This document shows, piece by piece, positions 17,719-24,866 of a stretch of 64,000 bases of DNA. The stretch is from assembly GCA_020059485.1 (NCBI GenBank), contig JAGVCA010000016.1, forward strand, positions 115,890 to 179,889, given 5' to 3'. The notes beneath the pieces were generated by a model that was not told where the DNA came from, ran no database searches, and worked only from the letters and a program-made list of their open reading frames with translations. Position 1 is the first letter of the stretch. Every line of letters begins with the position of its first letter. Both the position numbers and the translations under genes were made by a program. Origin of the DNA: Anaerolineales bacterium (lineage in GTDB: Bacteria > Chloroflexota > Anaerolineae > Anaerolineales > UBA11579).

Positions 17719-19416
17719 CTACGCGGTCTCCAGGACCACGCCGTGTTCCTCCGCCATGATCCTGACCGTCCTTTCGATCTCGCCGGCCTTGTAGTCGGTC
17801 GACCAGCCGATCGCTTCGGCGGTCACCGCCGCCAGCTGACTCAGGTTTTCTGCCGTCAGCAATCCCAGCTTGCCGATCATCGTGCGCCGCAGGATCAGGT
17901 CATCCAGGTGGATGACATCCTCCTGCCGGGCGATGAACGCGATCTCTTCCGGCGTATAGCCTGGCACCGTCCATTCTCCGCCCGGCGGATATACCGCCCG
18001 CTGCTGCAGTACCTGTTCAGCCAGGGTGCCATAGCGCTCGACATACCGTTGCACCACGTCCAGGGCCGCGCCGGTTTTCGAGACCAACTCCCGATGATAT
18101 GCAGCCAGCGCTTCTGCGTCCCGCGGCAAGCCCTGGCTGCCACCGATCTCGAGTTCTCGGGTGCTGGCTTTCCGTTTGTAGCCCAGCGCTTCCAGGACGA
18201 CATCCGTGGTCTGCTCAGAGAAGGCGCGGAACGAGGTCCATTTCCCGCCGACCAGCGAATAGATCGGGAATCCGGCCGCACTGCTTGGCGGGGTATGCTC
18301 GATCTTGTGGTCGCGGCTGATCTGGCCGGTAAACCCTTCCGGAGCGTACGGCAGCGGCCGCACGCCAGAAAACCGATAAACGATCTGCGAACGGTCCAGT
18401 TTGATCCCGGGGAAGATCCGCCCGACCATCCCGAAGAAATAGTCCACCTCTTCCTCGGTGCAGCGCACGCTGTCCGGGTCATCCACCCGGATATCGGTCG
18501 AACCGACCATCACCTTGTCCGCCAGCGGAAAGATCAGCACGATCCGGCCGTCTTTGTTCTCGAAGAATAACTCATGGCCCTTGATCTCATCGCGCAGTTC
18601 GGGATGGTCCAGCACCAGGTGCGAGCCTTTGGTTCCGCCGATAAAGGTGGTTTCGAGGCCAATGGCCCGATTGGTGAAGTCGATCCACGGCCCGGTGGCG
18701 TTGACGAGCACATCCGGGATCACCGGGAACTGCTCGCCGGTCATTTCGTCCACCAGCACCACCCGGTTGCCCTCCACCCGGTCCAGCCGGACGTAATTGG
18801 CGGCATACGCCCGGGGTGAGGCGTTGAGCGCATCCTGGACAAGTTCGATGCAGATCCGTTCCGGGCTGGGCATGGCACCGTCGTAATAGGTACCGGTGTA
18901 CAATACCTTTCGGTTCAATTTGGGGAACTTCTTGCGGGACCGGCGCCGGCCCATGAAAACATGCTGCGGGACGGTCTTCTGCTGGCGGGTGAACCAGTCG
19001 TAGAAGGTCATCCCGATCTTGATCACAATTGCCCCGCGCTCCGAGGGTTTATCCAGCCACCCCAGGAATTTTAGCGGAGCATTCAGCAGGCCGGAGAAGA
19101 TCTTGAAGATCGGGAAGACGGTTGGGAGCGGCTTGACCAGGTGCGGCGCGTGTTCGATCAGCCGGTTGCGCTCTTGGACTGCCTCCCGCACCAGGCGGAA
19201 CTCGCCGTTCTCCAGGTAGCGGATCCCGCCGTGCACCATATGGGAGGAGGCCGCACTGGCCCCGGAGCAGTAATCCGCCCGCTCCACCAGCAGCACATCC
19301 ACACCTTGCAGCGCCAGATCTCGAAACGTCCCGATCCCGTTGACCCCCGCCCCGACAACCAGCACGGTGACATTCGGGTTTTTGATGAAATATTCGATGG
19401 TTGCTTCCCGGTTCAT
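17719..19416 (-). CDS. glpD: FAD-dependent glycerol-3-phosphate dehydrogenase
   Basis: It oxidises glycerol-3-phosphate to dihydroxyacetone phosphate and passes electrons to the membrane quinone pool. The 565-residue protein has the N-terminal FAD-binding motif VLVVGAGVNGIGTFRDLALQG, the following SGASAASSHMVHGGIRYLENGEFRLVREA block diagnostic of GlpD/GlpA, the VNATGPWID segment and GGKWTSFRAFSEQTTD, with a C-terminal helical cap. Length fits the aerobic GlpD class, but GlpA-type function cannot be excluded. No glpF or glpK is adjacent. It is divergent from the Crp/Fnr gene. Confidence 0.92.
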   Translation of the reverse strand: MNREATIEYFIKNPNVTVLVVGAGVNGIGTFRDLALQGVDVLLVERADYCSGASAASSHMVHGGIRYLENGEFRLVREAVQERNRLIEHAPHLVKPLPTVFPIFKIFSGLLNAPLKFLGWLDKPSERGAIVIKIGMTFYDWFTRQQKTVPQHVFMGRRRSRKKFPKLNRKVLYTGTYYDGAMPSPERICIELVQDALNASPRAYAANYVRLDRVEGNRVVLVDEMTGEQFPVIPDVLVNATGPWIDFTNRAIGLETTFIGGTKGSHLVLDHPELRDEIKGHELFFENKDGRIVLIFPLADKVMVGSTDIRVDDPDSVRCTEEEVDYFFGMVGRIFPGIKLDRSQIVYRFSGVRPLPYAPEGFTGQISRDHKIEHTPPSSAAGFPIYSLVGGKWTSFRAFSEQTTDVVLEALGYKRKASTRELEIGGSQGLPRDAEALAAYHRELVSKTGAALDVVQRYVERYGTLAEQVLQQRAVYPPGGEWTVPGYTPEEIAFIARQEDVIHLDDLILRRTMIGKLGLLTAENLSQLAAVTAEAIGWSTDYKAGEIERTVRIMAEEHGVVLETA

Positions 19417-19602
19417 CTATGTTCACACTCCAAGGTGTAACATTATTCCTTTGGGCATCATCTGAATACTATCAGAAAATTTCCTGATGTGTTTCGCCCC
19501 GAAAGAAGCCAAAATGCTAATCAATGACCAATTTATTAAAAAGTGATTGCGCCCCATACAGTAATAATAACGAATATACTATCCAGACAATAAGGCAGGG
19601 AA

Positions 19603-20277
19603 ATGATAACACAAGACCAATTTAATGAAGTATCCGAAGCAGTTTTTATCATCAAATCTGCGGACCAAGATTTTAAAAGGGAGTTTCAACAGGTAGCTCT
19701 CCATGCAAAAATCCCTGCCGGAAAGGATATCTTTGTCGACGGCGATTATCCAGAGTCAATTGCACTGGTATTATCGGGCGTGGTCAGAGTTTATATCATT
19801 GGAGAAAATGGGCGGGAGATCACGCTCTACCGATTTGGGCTGGGAGAATCCTGTGTCCTGACTGCAAATGCGATCCTCAATCAGAGCTCCTTTCCGGCAA
19901 TCGCCTCAGTCGAAGAAGATGTAGAAGCGATCATCATCCCTGGTGAATATTTCAGGAAGTGGGTAAACAAATACGAACTCTGGCGCGATTTTGTTCTGGA
20001 ACTGGTATCAGTTCGCCTAGCTTCGATCATGGTGGTCATCGATCAGATCCTCTTCCAGAGAATGGATCAGCGGGTTGCCAGCTGGCTGTTAAATCATGCT
20101 GATGACCAATTGGTTATTGATGTCACCCATCGCGAGATCGCTTCCGATCTCGGCAGCTCCCGGGAAGTGATTAGTCGGATCCTGGAAGATTTTCGGCAAG
20201 CGGGTTTCATCCTGGCTGGACGAGGGACCATTGAGATCATTGATTTTGAAGGACTAAGATCCAGATCTGTTTTGTGA
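19603..20277 (+). CDS. Crp/Fnr family transcriptional regulator
   Basis: The 224-residue protein has an N-terminal cyclic-nucleotide-binding-type beta barrel (about residues 25-130, IPAGKDIFVDGDYPESIALVLSGVVRVYIIGENGREITLYRFGLGESCVL), a long dimerisation helix and a C-terminal winged helix (about 165-215, VTHREIASDLGSSREVISRILEDFRQAGFI). There is no N-terminal Cys cluster, so it is not an Fe-S FNR; the ligand is unknown. Base composition is AT-richer than the flanks. The final codons overlap an inverted repeat resembling a Crp/Fnr site in front of the next gene, which suggests it controls that gene. Confidence 0.88.
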   Translation: MITQDQFNEVSEAVFIIKSADQDFKREFQQVALHAKIPAGKDIFVDGDYPESIALVLSGVVRVYIIGENGREITLYRFGLGESCVLTANAILNQSSFPAIASVEEDVEAIIIPGEYFRKWVNKYELWRDFVLELVSVRLASIMVVIDQILFQRMDQRVASWLLNHADDQLVIDVTHREIASDLGSSREVISRILEDFRQAGFILAGRGTIEIIDFEGLRSRSVL

Positions 20278-20298
20278 CTTAGTCACAGACAGATCTGG
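20261..20298. promoter_or_regulatory. Long inverted repeat with a Crp/Fnr-like core, overlapping the regulator's stop codon
   Basis: Arms CCAGATCTGTTTTGTGAC and GTCACAGACAGATCTGG flank TTA, with the core TGTGAC-TTA-GTCACA. The centre (about 20280) is about 41 bases before the transcription start expected from the TACAAT at 20309, the classic class II activator position. The same sequence could fold as an RNA hairpin, but the following T tract is poor. Confidence 0.5.
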
Positions 20299-20308
20299 TA
20301 TTTCGCCC

Positions 20309-20314
20309 TACAAT
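20309..20314 (+). promoter_or_regulatory. Candidate -10 box for the DUF2892 gene
   Basis: TACAAT lies 36 bases before the ATG of the DUF2892 gene and immediately downstream of the Crp/Fnr-like dyad. No good -35 is present, consistent with an activator-dependent promoter. Confidence 0.4.
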
Positions 20315-20349
20315 CAGATCATAAATACCAACTAAAAAAGGAGACTCAA

Positions 20350-20550
20350 ATGAAACGTAATATGTCAAATCTGGATCGGATCATCCGTGTGGTAATCGCA
20401 GGTATCTTTGCCTACCTTTACTTTGGTGGCATCGTGACCGGCGCTCTCGGCATCGTTTTGCTGGCCCTGGCCGCGGTATTCCTGCTCACCTCGCTGGTCG
20501 CATTCTGCCCATTGTATCTGCCATTCAAGTTCAGCACCCATAAACAATAA
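20350..20550 (+). CDS. Small DUF2892 (YgaP-type transmembrane domain) protein
   Basis: This 66-residue protein opens with KRNMSNLDRIIRVVIAG and has two hydrophobic helices separated by a GALG turn, ending FCPLYLPFKF. This is the DUF2892 pattern also found as the membrane part of rhodanese-fused YgaP. A strong AAAAGGAG precedes the ATG. The family is linked to sulfur and oxidative-stress operons but has no proven biochemical role. It is followed by a thioredoxin that carries the same domain at its C-terminus, so the two may dimerise or exchange electrons at the membrane (inference). Confidence 0.85.
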   Translation: MKRNMSNLDRIIRVVIAGIFAYLYFGGIVTGALGIVLLALAAVFLLTSLVAFCPLYLPFKFSTHKQ

Positions 20551-20570
20551 GCAAGTGAGCATTGGCGTGG

Positions 20571-20590
20571 GCGGATGGAAAACCATCCGC
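20571..20590 (+). other. Hairpin between the DUF2892 and thioredoxin genes
   Basis: A perfect 8-bp stem GCGGATGG / CCATCCGC with an AAAA loop lies in the 53-base gap before the preferred ATG at 20604. The tail is only weakly T-rich, so it may attenuate or stabilise the message and not fully terminate it. Confidence 0.5.
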
Positions 20591-20603
20591 TCAAATTCTC
20601 ATT

Positions 20604-21107
20604 ATGGACTATACCGAATTTCGACTTCTTTTAGACACATTGAAAGAACCTTTGGTTGTTGCTGTCTGGGCAGACTGGTGTATTCCCTGCAAAACAACCA
20701 AACCGATCCTCGAATCTTTGGCGACAGAATTCGCCGGTTCAGTCGAATTCTTAACAATAAATGCCGATGAATCTCCCGAGATCATCCAACACTACGGCAT
20801 AAGAGGGATTCCAACTGTATTGATCTTGGAGCAAGGTGAGCTGACAGCGCGTATCACTGGGGCCAAAGACCAGGAAATCTATCGGGATGTTTTCGCCTCG
20901 TTAGCCCAAGGGAAGCAGATAGAAATCAAGGTAACAAGCATTGATCGAATGATCCGGATTGGAACCGCAATTGTAATCCTGATGGTCAGCCTGCTGACCT
21001 CAACCTGGATATGGATCCCCTTGAGCGGGCTGCTTGCCTTTTGGGGGCTGTACGACCGTTGCCCGGTATGGAAGGCGCTATCTGGTCGGATCAAAAGGAC
21101 TCCATAA
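20604..21107 (+). CDS. Thioredoxin fused to a C-terminal DUF2892 membrane domain
   Basis: The N-terminal 100 residues form a thioredoxin fold with active site WADWCIPCK and the cis-Pro segment YGIRGIPTVLI, so a dithiol redox function is expected. Residues from about 115 (TSIDRMIRIGTAIVILMVSLLTSTWIWIPLSGLLAFWGLYDRCPVWKAL) match the DUF2892 domain, with two membrane helices and a terminal CP motif like the FCP of the preceding small gene. The ORF track starts at a TTG at 20562, but that lies before a hairpin; I prefer the in-frame ATG at 20604 although neither start has a strong ribosome-binding site. The thioredoxin part would face the cytoplasm. Confidence 0.8.
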   Translation: MDYTEFRLLLDTLKEPLVVAVWADWCIPCKTTKPILESLATEFAGSVEFLTINADESPEIIQHYGIRGIPTVLILEQGELTARITGAKDQEIYRDVFASLAQGKQIEIKVTSIDRMIRIGTAIVILMVSLLTSTWIWIPLSGLLAFWGLYDRCPVWKALSGRIKRTP

Positions 21108-21235
21108 ATGATCCTGCCAGCAAACCACTTTCGCCAAAGATGAGCAGTCTCGATAGGGCTCATGCAGAAAAAATCGGGTTATTGAGGTAATATTTATAGG
21201 ATTTCTGTTGTCACTAATGGAATGAGGTGAAAGAA

Positions 21236-21673
21236 ATGGACCTGATAGACCGAATTATTACTGCCATCACACAAACCCACCCCCTTCACCCGATGCTGGT
21301 GCACTTCCCGATCGCCCTCAGCGGCGCGGCGTTGCTGTTCATCATCATCGCGATGGTGCGCAAAAACAACGATTTCGAGAAGTTTGCCTTCGCCAACATG
21401 GTGCTGACCGTCTTCGGCGTAATTGCCGCAGGTGCCAGTGGAATGTATGACAACCAGGCAAATTATCTTGGCGATGCCCCCAACGCCAGCCTCAAGATCA
21501 CCCTGGCAGTCGTAATGCTGGCCATCACCCTGATCACCGTCGCCTTGCGGATTCGCAACCGGGAGATCTTTTCCCAGCCTGGCCGGCTGATCTATATCAT
21601 GGGCTACTTCATCAGTTTTGGCCTGGCCCTGGTGCTGGCTTTTCTGGGCGGCGTGATCCTCTATGGTTTTTAA
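21236..21673 (+). CDS. DUF2231 family membrane protein
   Basis: The motif THPLHPMLVHFPIAL near the N-terminus is the hallmark of DUF2231 proteins, which have four membrane helices and several conserved His residues possibly binding heme or metal. Four hydrophobic stretches are visible here. The ATG at 21236 is chosen because GAGGTG precedes it; the ORF track's GTG lies inside that ribosome-binding site. It is 33 bases upstream of a lipoprotein cytochrome c, a pairing that suggests a small membrane redox unit. Length is 145 residues from this start. Confidence 0.85.
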   Translation: MDLIDRIITAITQTHPLHPMLVHFPIALSGAALLFIIIAMVRKNNDFEKFAFANMVLTVFGVIAAGASGMYDNQANYLGDAPNASLKITLAVVMLAITLITVALRIRNREIFSQPGRLIYIMGYFISFGLALVLAFLGGVILYGF

Positions 21674-21706
21674 TCTGTAAACATCCCTGAAAGGAACTAA
21701 CCTGAC

Positions 21707-22222
21707 ATGAAACCAACCTTCCACCAACTGATCATCCTGCTGCTTATCCTGACCCTGGGCCTGGCAGCCTGCGCTCAGGCCGCGGAGACCAACAACACAG
21801 CCAGCAACCCCGCTCCGGAAGAGCCTGCCAACCAACAACCCACAGACCAACCGGAAGAGGCGGACGAACCTGAAACCGCCAAGGAGACCCCGGCCGAGGA
21901 ACCTGCACCTGAGCCGACCGAGGAACAGACCACCGCTTCAGGGGGAGTCAGTTTCTCAGCCGATGTGATGCCGATCCTGATGAGCCGCTGCATCACCTGC
22001 CACGGTGGAGACCGGATCGAAGCTGAACTGGTCATGCTGGATTATGACAACCTGATGAAAGGCAGCGAAAACGGGCCGGTGATCATCGCCGGAGACGCGG
22101 CCAACAGTTATCTGGTGGAACTGATCGAAAGCCAGAAGATGCCCAAGCGCGGACCCAAGCTGACCCCGCCGCAGGTCCAGACGATCATCGACTGGATCAA
22201 CCAGGGCGCGCTGAACAACTAA
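21707..22222 (+). CDS. Lipoprotein with a single-heme cytochrome c domain (planctomycete-type)
   Basis: A lipoprotein signal (LTLGLAAC) is followed by a 60-residue Pro/Glu/Thr-rich linker and a C-terminal domain FSADVMPILMSRCITCHGGDRIEAELVMLDYDNLMKG with one CxxCH heme-binding site. The distal Met is probably in KMPKRGPKLTPPQVQTIIDWINQGA, the typical end of planctomycete-type cytochrome c domains. It is exported, lipid-anchored and likely an electron-transfer partner of the DUF2231 protein just upstream (inference). Full length is 171 residues. A strong terminator follows. Confidence 0.9.
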   Translation: MKPTFHQLIILLLILTLGLAACAQAAETNNTASNPAPEEPANQQPTDQPEEADEPETAKETPAEEPAPEPTEEQTTASGGVSFSADVMPILMSRCITCHGGDRIEAELVMLDYDNLMKGSENGPVIIAGDAANSYLVELIESQKMPKRGPKLTPPQVQTIIDWINQGALNN

Positions 22223-22238
22223 ACACACCACTCGAACT

Positions 22239-22270
22239 AAAAGCCCCTGCTATACGGGCAGGGGCTTTTT
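22239..22270. terminator. Bidirectional intrinsic terminator
   Basis: Stem AAAAGCCCCTGC / GCAGGGGCTTTT with a TATACGG loop and T tracts on both strands, between convergent genes. Confidence 0.9.
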
Positions 22271-22287
22271 GATTGCAATCTGAGGAC

Positions 22288-23565
22288 TTATACCGGCTTG
22301 AGGACCGCCACGGCCACGCCCCGGATGTAGAACCCATCCTGGGTGTTTTCGGAATTGGGCTTGAAATCCCACTCCAGGCCTTCAAACGCCGGGTCGCTGC
22401 TCTCCGCCGCCAGGGTGACCGTTTTCGCCCGGATCGAGTAGCGTTTCAGCGTGGCCCGGCTGACATCCACCCCGATGATCTCGGCAGCCACGATATCCCG
22501 GTTTTCCGCCGCCATCTGCGCCCGCAGCACCACCAGGTCGCCGTTTTCGATCCCGGCCTTGTTCATGCTGTGACCAGCGACCTTCATCACATAGAACTGC
22601 TGGTCGTTGATCAGGTTGACCTGGCGCTGTCCGCCGATCAGGCTCTGGACTCGGTACTCCTGTTCGCCCAGCCGCAGACGGGTCACTTCCAGATGATCGT
22701 CAGCCGGCAGCCCGGTATGGCCAGCCGGGAAGCGCGGCGTGGGTGTAAACGCCAGCGGTCCGGGCAACCCGGCTGGAATTGCATCATACAGCACAAACAA
22801 CTGGATGAAGTGGTCCAACTGCTCTCCCGGCGGCGGCGGTTTCCGAGGAGGGGTTTGCTCTTCTTTCGGTTCGGCTGGCTCTTTCTGCTGCCCCCCGGAC
22901 GCTCCGCCCGGCTTGCGATTCCCGGTAAAGGCTTCCTCTTCTCTGTCTTCCTTGCCGGCCAGGTCCTCCGCAAAGACCGGTTCCGGGTCCGGCAGGTCAT
23001 CAATGACCGCATCCAGTTCGGGCAGATCGGATTGCTGGATGACGAAATTGAGGAACTCCTTCATCAGTGCGATCTGCCGCAGGTACCACAGGTGTTTTTC
23101 CGAGCGGTAACCGGCTTTGTGGGCGATCCTGGTAAATACATCCAGCGCTTCCTGCCAGGCGTCGATCGCCTTGTTATACTTGCGGGGCCCTTGCAGCCAA
23201 TTGATCAAGCCAAACATAAAAGAAACCACCGCATAATGGTGGCTGTCGCCCCGGCTGAGGTTTTCCCGGGATTCGTATAAGAGTTCAAAGGCGAGCTCGA
23301 TCTTGCCATTCACCAGGGCAGCCCGGGCGCATTTCGCCTGAGCCACTCCGGCGTCAAAGTGCTTCATCGTGATGTATTTATCCCGCACCCGCTGGATCTC
23401 AGCCAGCACCCGTGCCTGGTGGCCATCCTCGATAGCCTGATCGAGCACGTTCAGGATGTATTCGACATGCTCACTCAGCCGGATCGGTCCCAGGAATTGT
23501 TCCGGGTGCCACCAGTATCCTTCCGCATATTCGATCCAGGCCAGCGTCCGTTCCTGCTCGCTCAT
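22288..23565 (-). CDS. Helical-repeat protein with a C-terminal S24 (LexA/signal-peptidase-type) domain
   Basis: The N-terminal 165 residues look like a TPR-type helical domain (for example YNKAIDAWQEALDVFTRIAHKAGY). A charged, Pro-rich linker follows (about 175-250). The C-terminal 140 residues form an S24/S26 fold: FYVMKVAGHSMNKAGIENGDLVVLRAQ, then RDIVAAEIIGVDVSRATLKRYSIRAKTVTLAAES. The Ser-Lys dyad is intact (Ser333, Lys374, about the spacing seen in LexA). There is no helix-turn-helix, so it is not a LexA repressor. It overlaps the preceding SPFH-like gene by ATGA, so it belongs to that operon; it may process or sense a partner there (inference). Confidence 0.7.
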   Translation of the reverse strand: MSEQERTLAWIEYAEGYWWHPEQFLGPIRLSEHVEYILNVLDQAIEDGHQARVLAEIQRVRDKYITMKHFDAGVAQAKCARAALVNGKIELAFELLYESRENLSRGDSHHYAVVSFMFGLINWLQGPRKYNKAIDAWQEALDVFTRIAHKAGYRSEKHLWYLRQIALMKEFLNFVIQQSDLPELDAVIDDLPDPEPVFAEDLAGKEDREEEAFTGNRKPGGASGGQQKEPAEPKEEQTPPRKPPPPGEQLDHFIQLFVLYDAIPAGLPGPLAFTPTPRFPAGHTGLPADDHLEVTRLRLGEQEYRVQSLIGGQRQVNLINDQQFYVMKVAGHSMNKAGIENGDLVVLRAQMAAENRDIVAAEIIGVDVSRATLKRYSIRAKTVTLAAESSDPAFEGLEWDFKPNSENTQDGFYIRGVAVAVLKPV

Positions 23566-24833
23566 TCGTCCTCATCCGCATCGGGGGCGCGGTTGTCATA
23601 CCGGTCGATGTCGAACTTATCCTCGGTCCGGGAGCTGTACAGCCCTGCCCACGTATCCAGGATCTGCGCCGTACGCAGTTTGATCAGCGTGTCCATATCC
23701 TTGGCGTCCTTGATCTGCAGGTCATCCAGGGCAGTCACGATCCCCTTGATCATTTCAGCCTGGGTGCGGGAACGGACAGCATCCTGCCGCGACATTTCAA
23801 AGGCTTTGCTCTCGGCTTCCAGCACCCGGATCTCGCCGCGCTTCGACTCACGCCACTTACCCAGACGATAGCGCTCGATCGGCGTATCCGGGAACTCGAA
23901 CGGTCCCAGTTCCAGCCCGATCAGCCGGGCGCCGATCAGTTTCATGGCGGCGCGCACTTCCGGGCCGGAAAGCGCTTCCTTAACGGCCTGGCGCGAGTCC
24001 ATGCGCAGGTCGGCCGGTGTGACGATCTGATCGACAAAATGGCGATTGATATAACGTTCTGCCGCCACCGTGATCACCCGGTCGATCATCTCATACATCG
24101 AAAGGAAACCTTCCTCGGAGACACGCCGGTTGTAAGCATAATTGCGGACGGATTCAACATACGACTCGCCCTCGACCGTGTTGCCTCGGTCGCGCATCCA
24201 GTCTGGTTCGCGCTCGCGCAGCTTGAACCGCACCTCGATCTCCTCAACCCGCAGCGGGATCCCATCCAGGGTCATCGCCTGCACATCCGTCACCCGGGTG
24301 CGGTGCTCATCCAGGCTGACCACTTCTTTGATGAACTCATAGCGGGAGATCAGGTGATCGCCTTTACCGACCACTTTGGAAAGCCCGGTCAATTTTTCGA
24401 ACATCACAATGCTGTTGTCCTTGATCTTGACCTCACCCGGCCCGCCAATCCTGTCAATCAGATTGACTTCATCTGGTTTGATGTTCAGCTTTCCCTTACT
24501 GACGCTGACCACCGGGGGGAAGAAGCCAAAGAACGAACAGATCATGTGATACTGCAGCGCATCGTAAAAAGAACTCAATTCGTACAGGTCCAGCACATAG
24601 CGGGCGGCTGTGAAATACGAAAACAGGAAGGCCAGCACCACCACCAACACGAACTTCCACCACACCATCCACTCATAGACCTCATTGAGCGAAAAGAACA
24701 CCAGGATGACGCCAAACAGCCCGCCCACCAGCACCAGGATGCGCACCACATACGCCAGGGTCCGTTCCGAGAAGAAGAACTCGACCAGGTAGCGGATCGG
24801 ATTTTGCGCCGGGTTCAGATCAGATTCGATCAT
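23562..24833 (-). CDS. SPFH/Band-7-like membrane protein (second of pair)
   Basis: The 423-residue protein has two N-terminal membrane helices (YVVRILVLVGGLFGVILVFF; FVLVVVLAFLFSYFTAARYVL). A beta-rich domain follows, with RVTDVQAMTLDGIPLRVEEIEVRFKL, the pattern of SPFH/prohibitin domains. Then comes a helical region (RYRLGKWRESKRGEIRVLEAESKAFEMSRQDAVRSRTQAEMIKGIV), typical of the coiled coil behind the SPFH core. Such proteins assemble into rings at membranes and scaffold proteases or lipids. It is linked by 33 bases to the first SPFH-like gene and by a four-base overlap to the S24 gene. The exact subfamily is not recognised. Confidence 0.72.
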   Translation of the reverse strand: MIESDLNPAQNPIRYLVEFFFSERTLAYVVRILVLVGGLFGVILVFFSLNEVYEWMVWWKFVLVVVLAFLFSYFTAARYVLDLYELSSFYDALQYHMICSFFGFFPPVVSVSKGKLNIKPDEVNLIDRIGGPGEVKIKDNSIVMFEKLTGLSKVVGKGDHLISRYEFIKEVVSLDEHRTRVTDVQAMTLDGIPLRVEEIEVRFKLREREPDWMRDRGNTVEGESYVESVRNYAYNRRVSEEGFLSMYEMIDRVITVAAERYINRHFVDQIVTPADLRMDSRQAVKEALSGPEVRAAMKLIGARLIGLELGPFEFPDTPIERYRLGKWRESKRGEIRVLEAESKAFEMSRQDAVRSRTQAEMIKGIVTALDDLQIKDAKDMDTLIKLRTAQILDTWAGLYSSRTEDKFDIDRYDNRAPDADEDE

Positions 24834-24866
24834 TGAGTCTCAGTCGCTTTCATCGGGTATCCCATC

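Noticed and set aside
22288-23565. LexA/SOS repressor
   Set aside because: The S24 domain is present but no helix-turn-helix; the N-terminus is helical-repeat-like.
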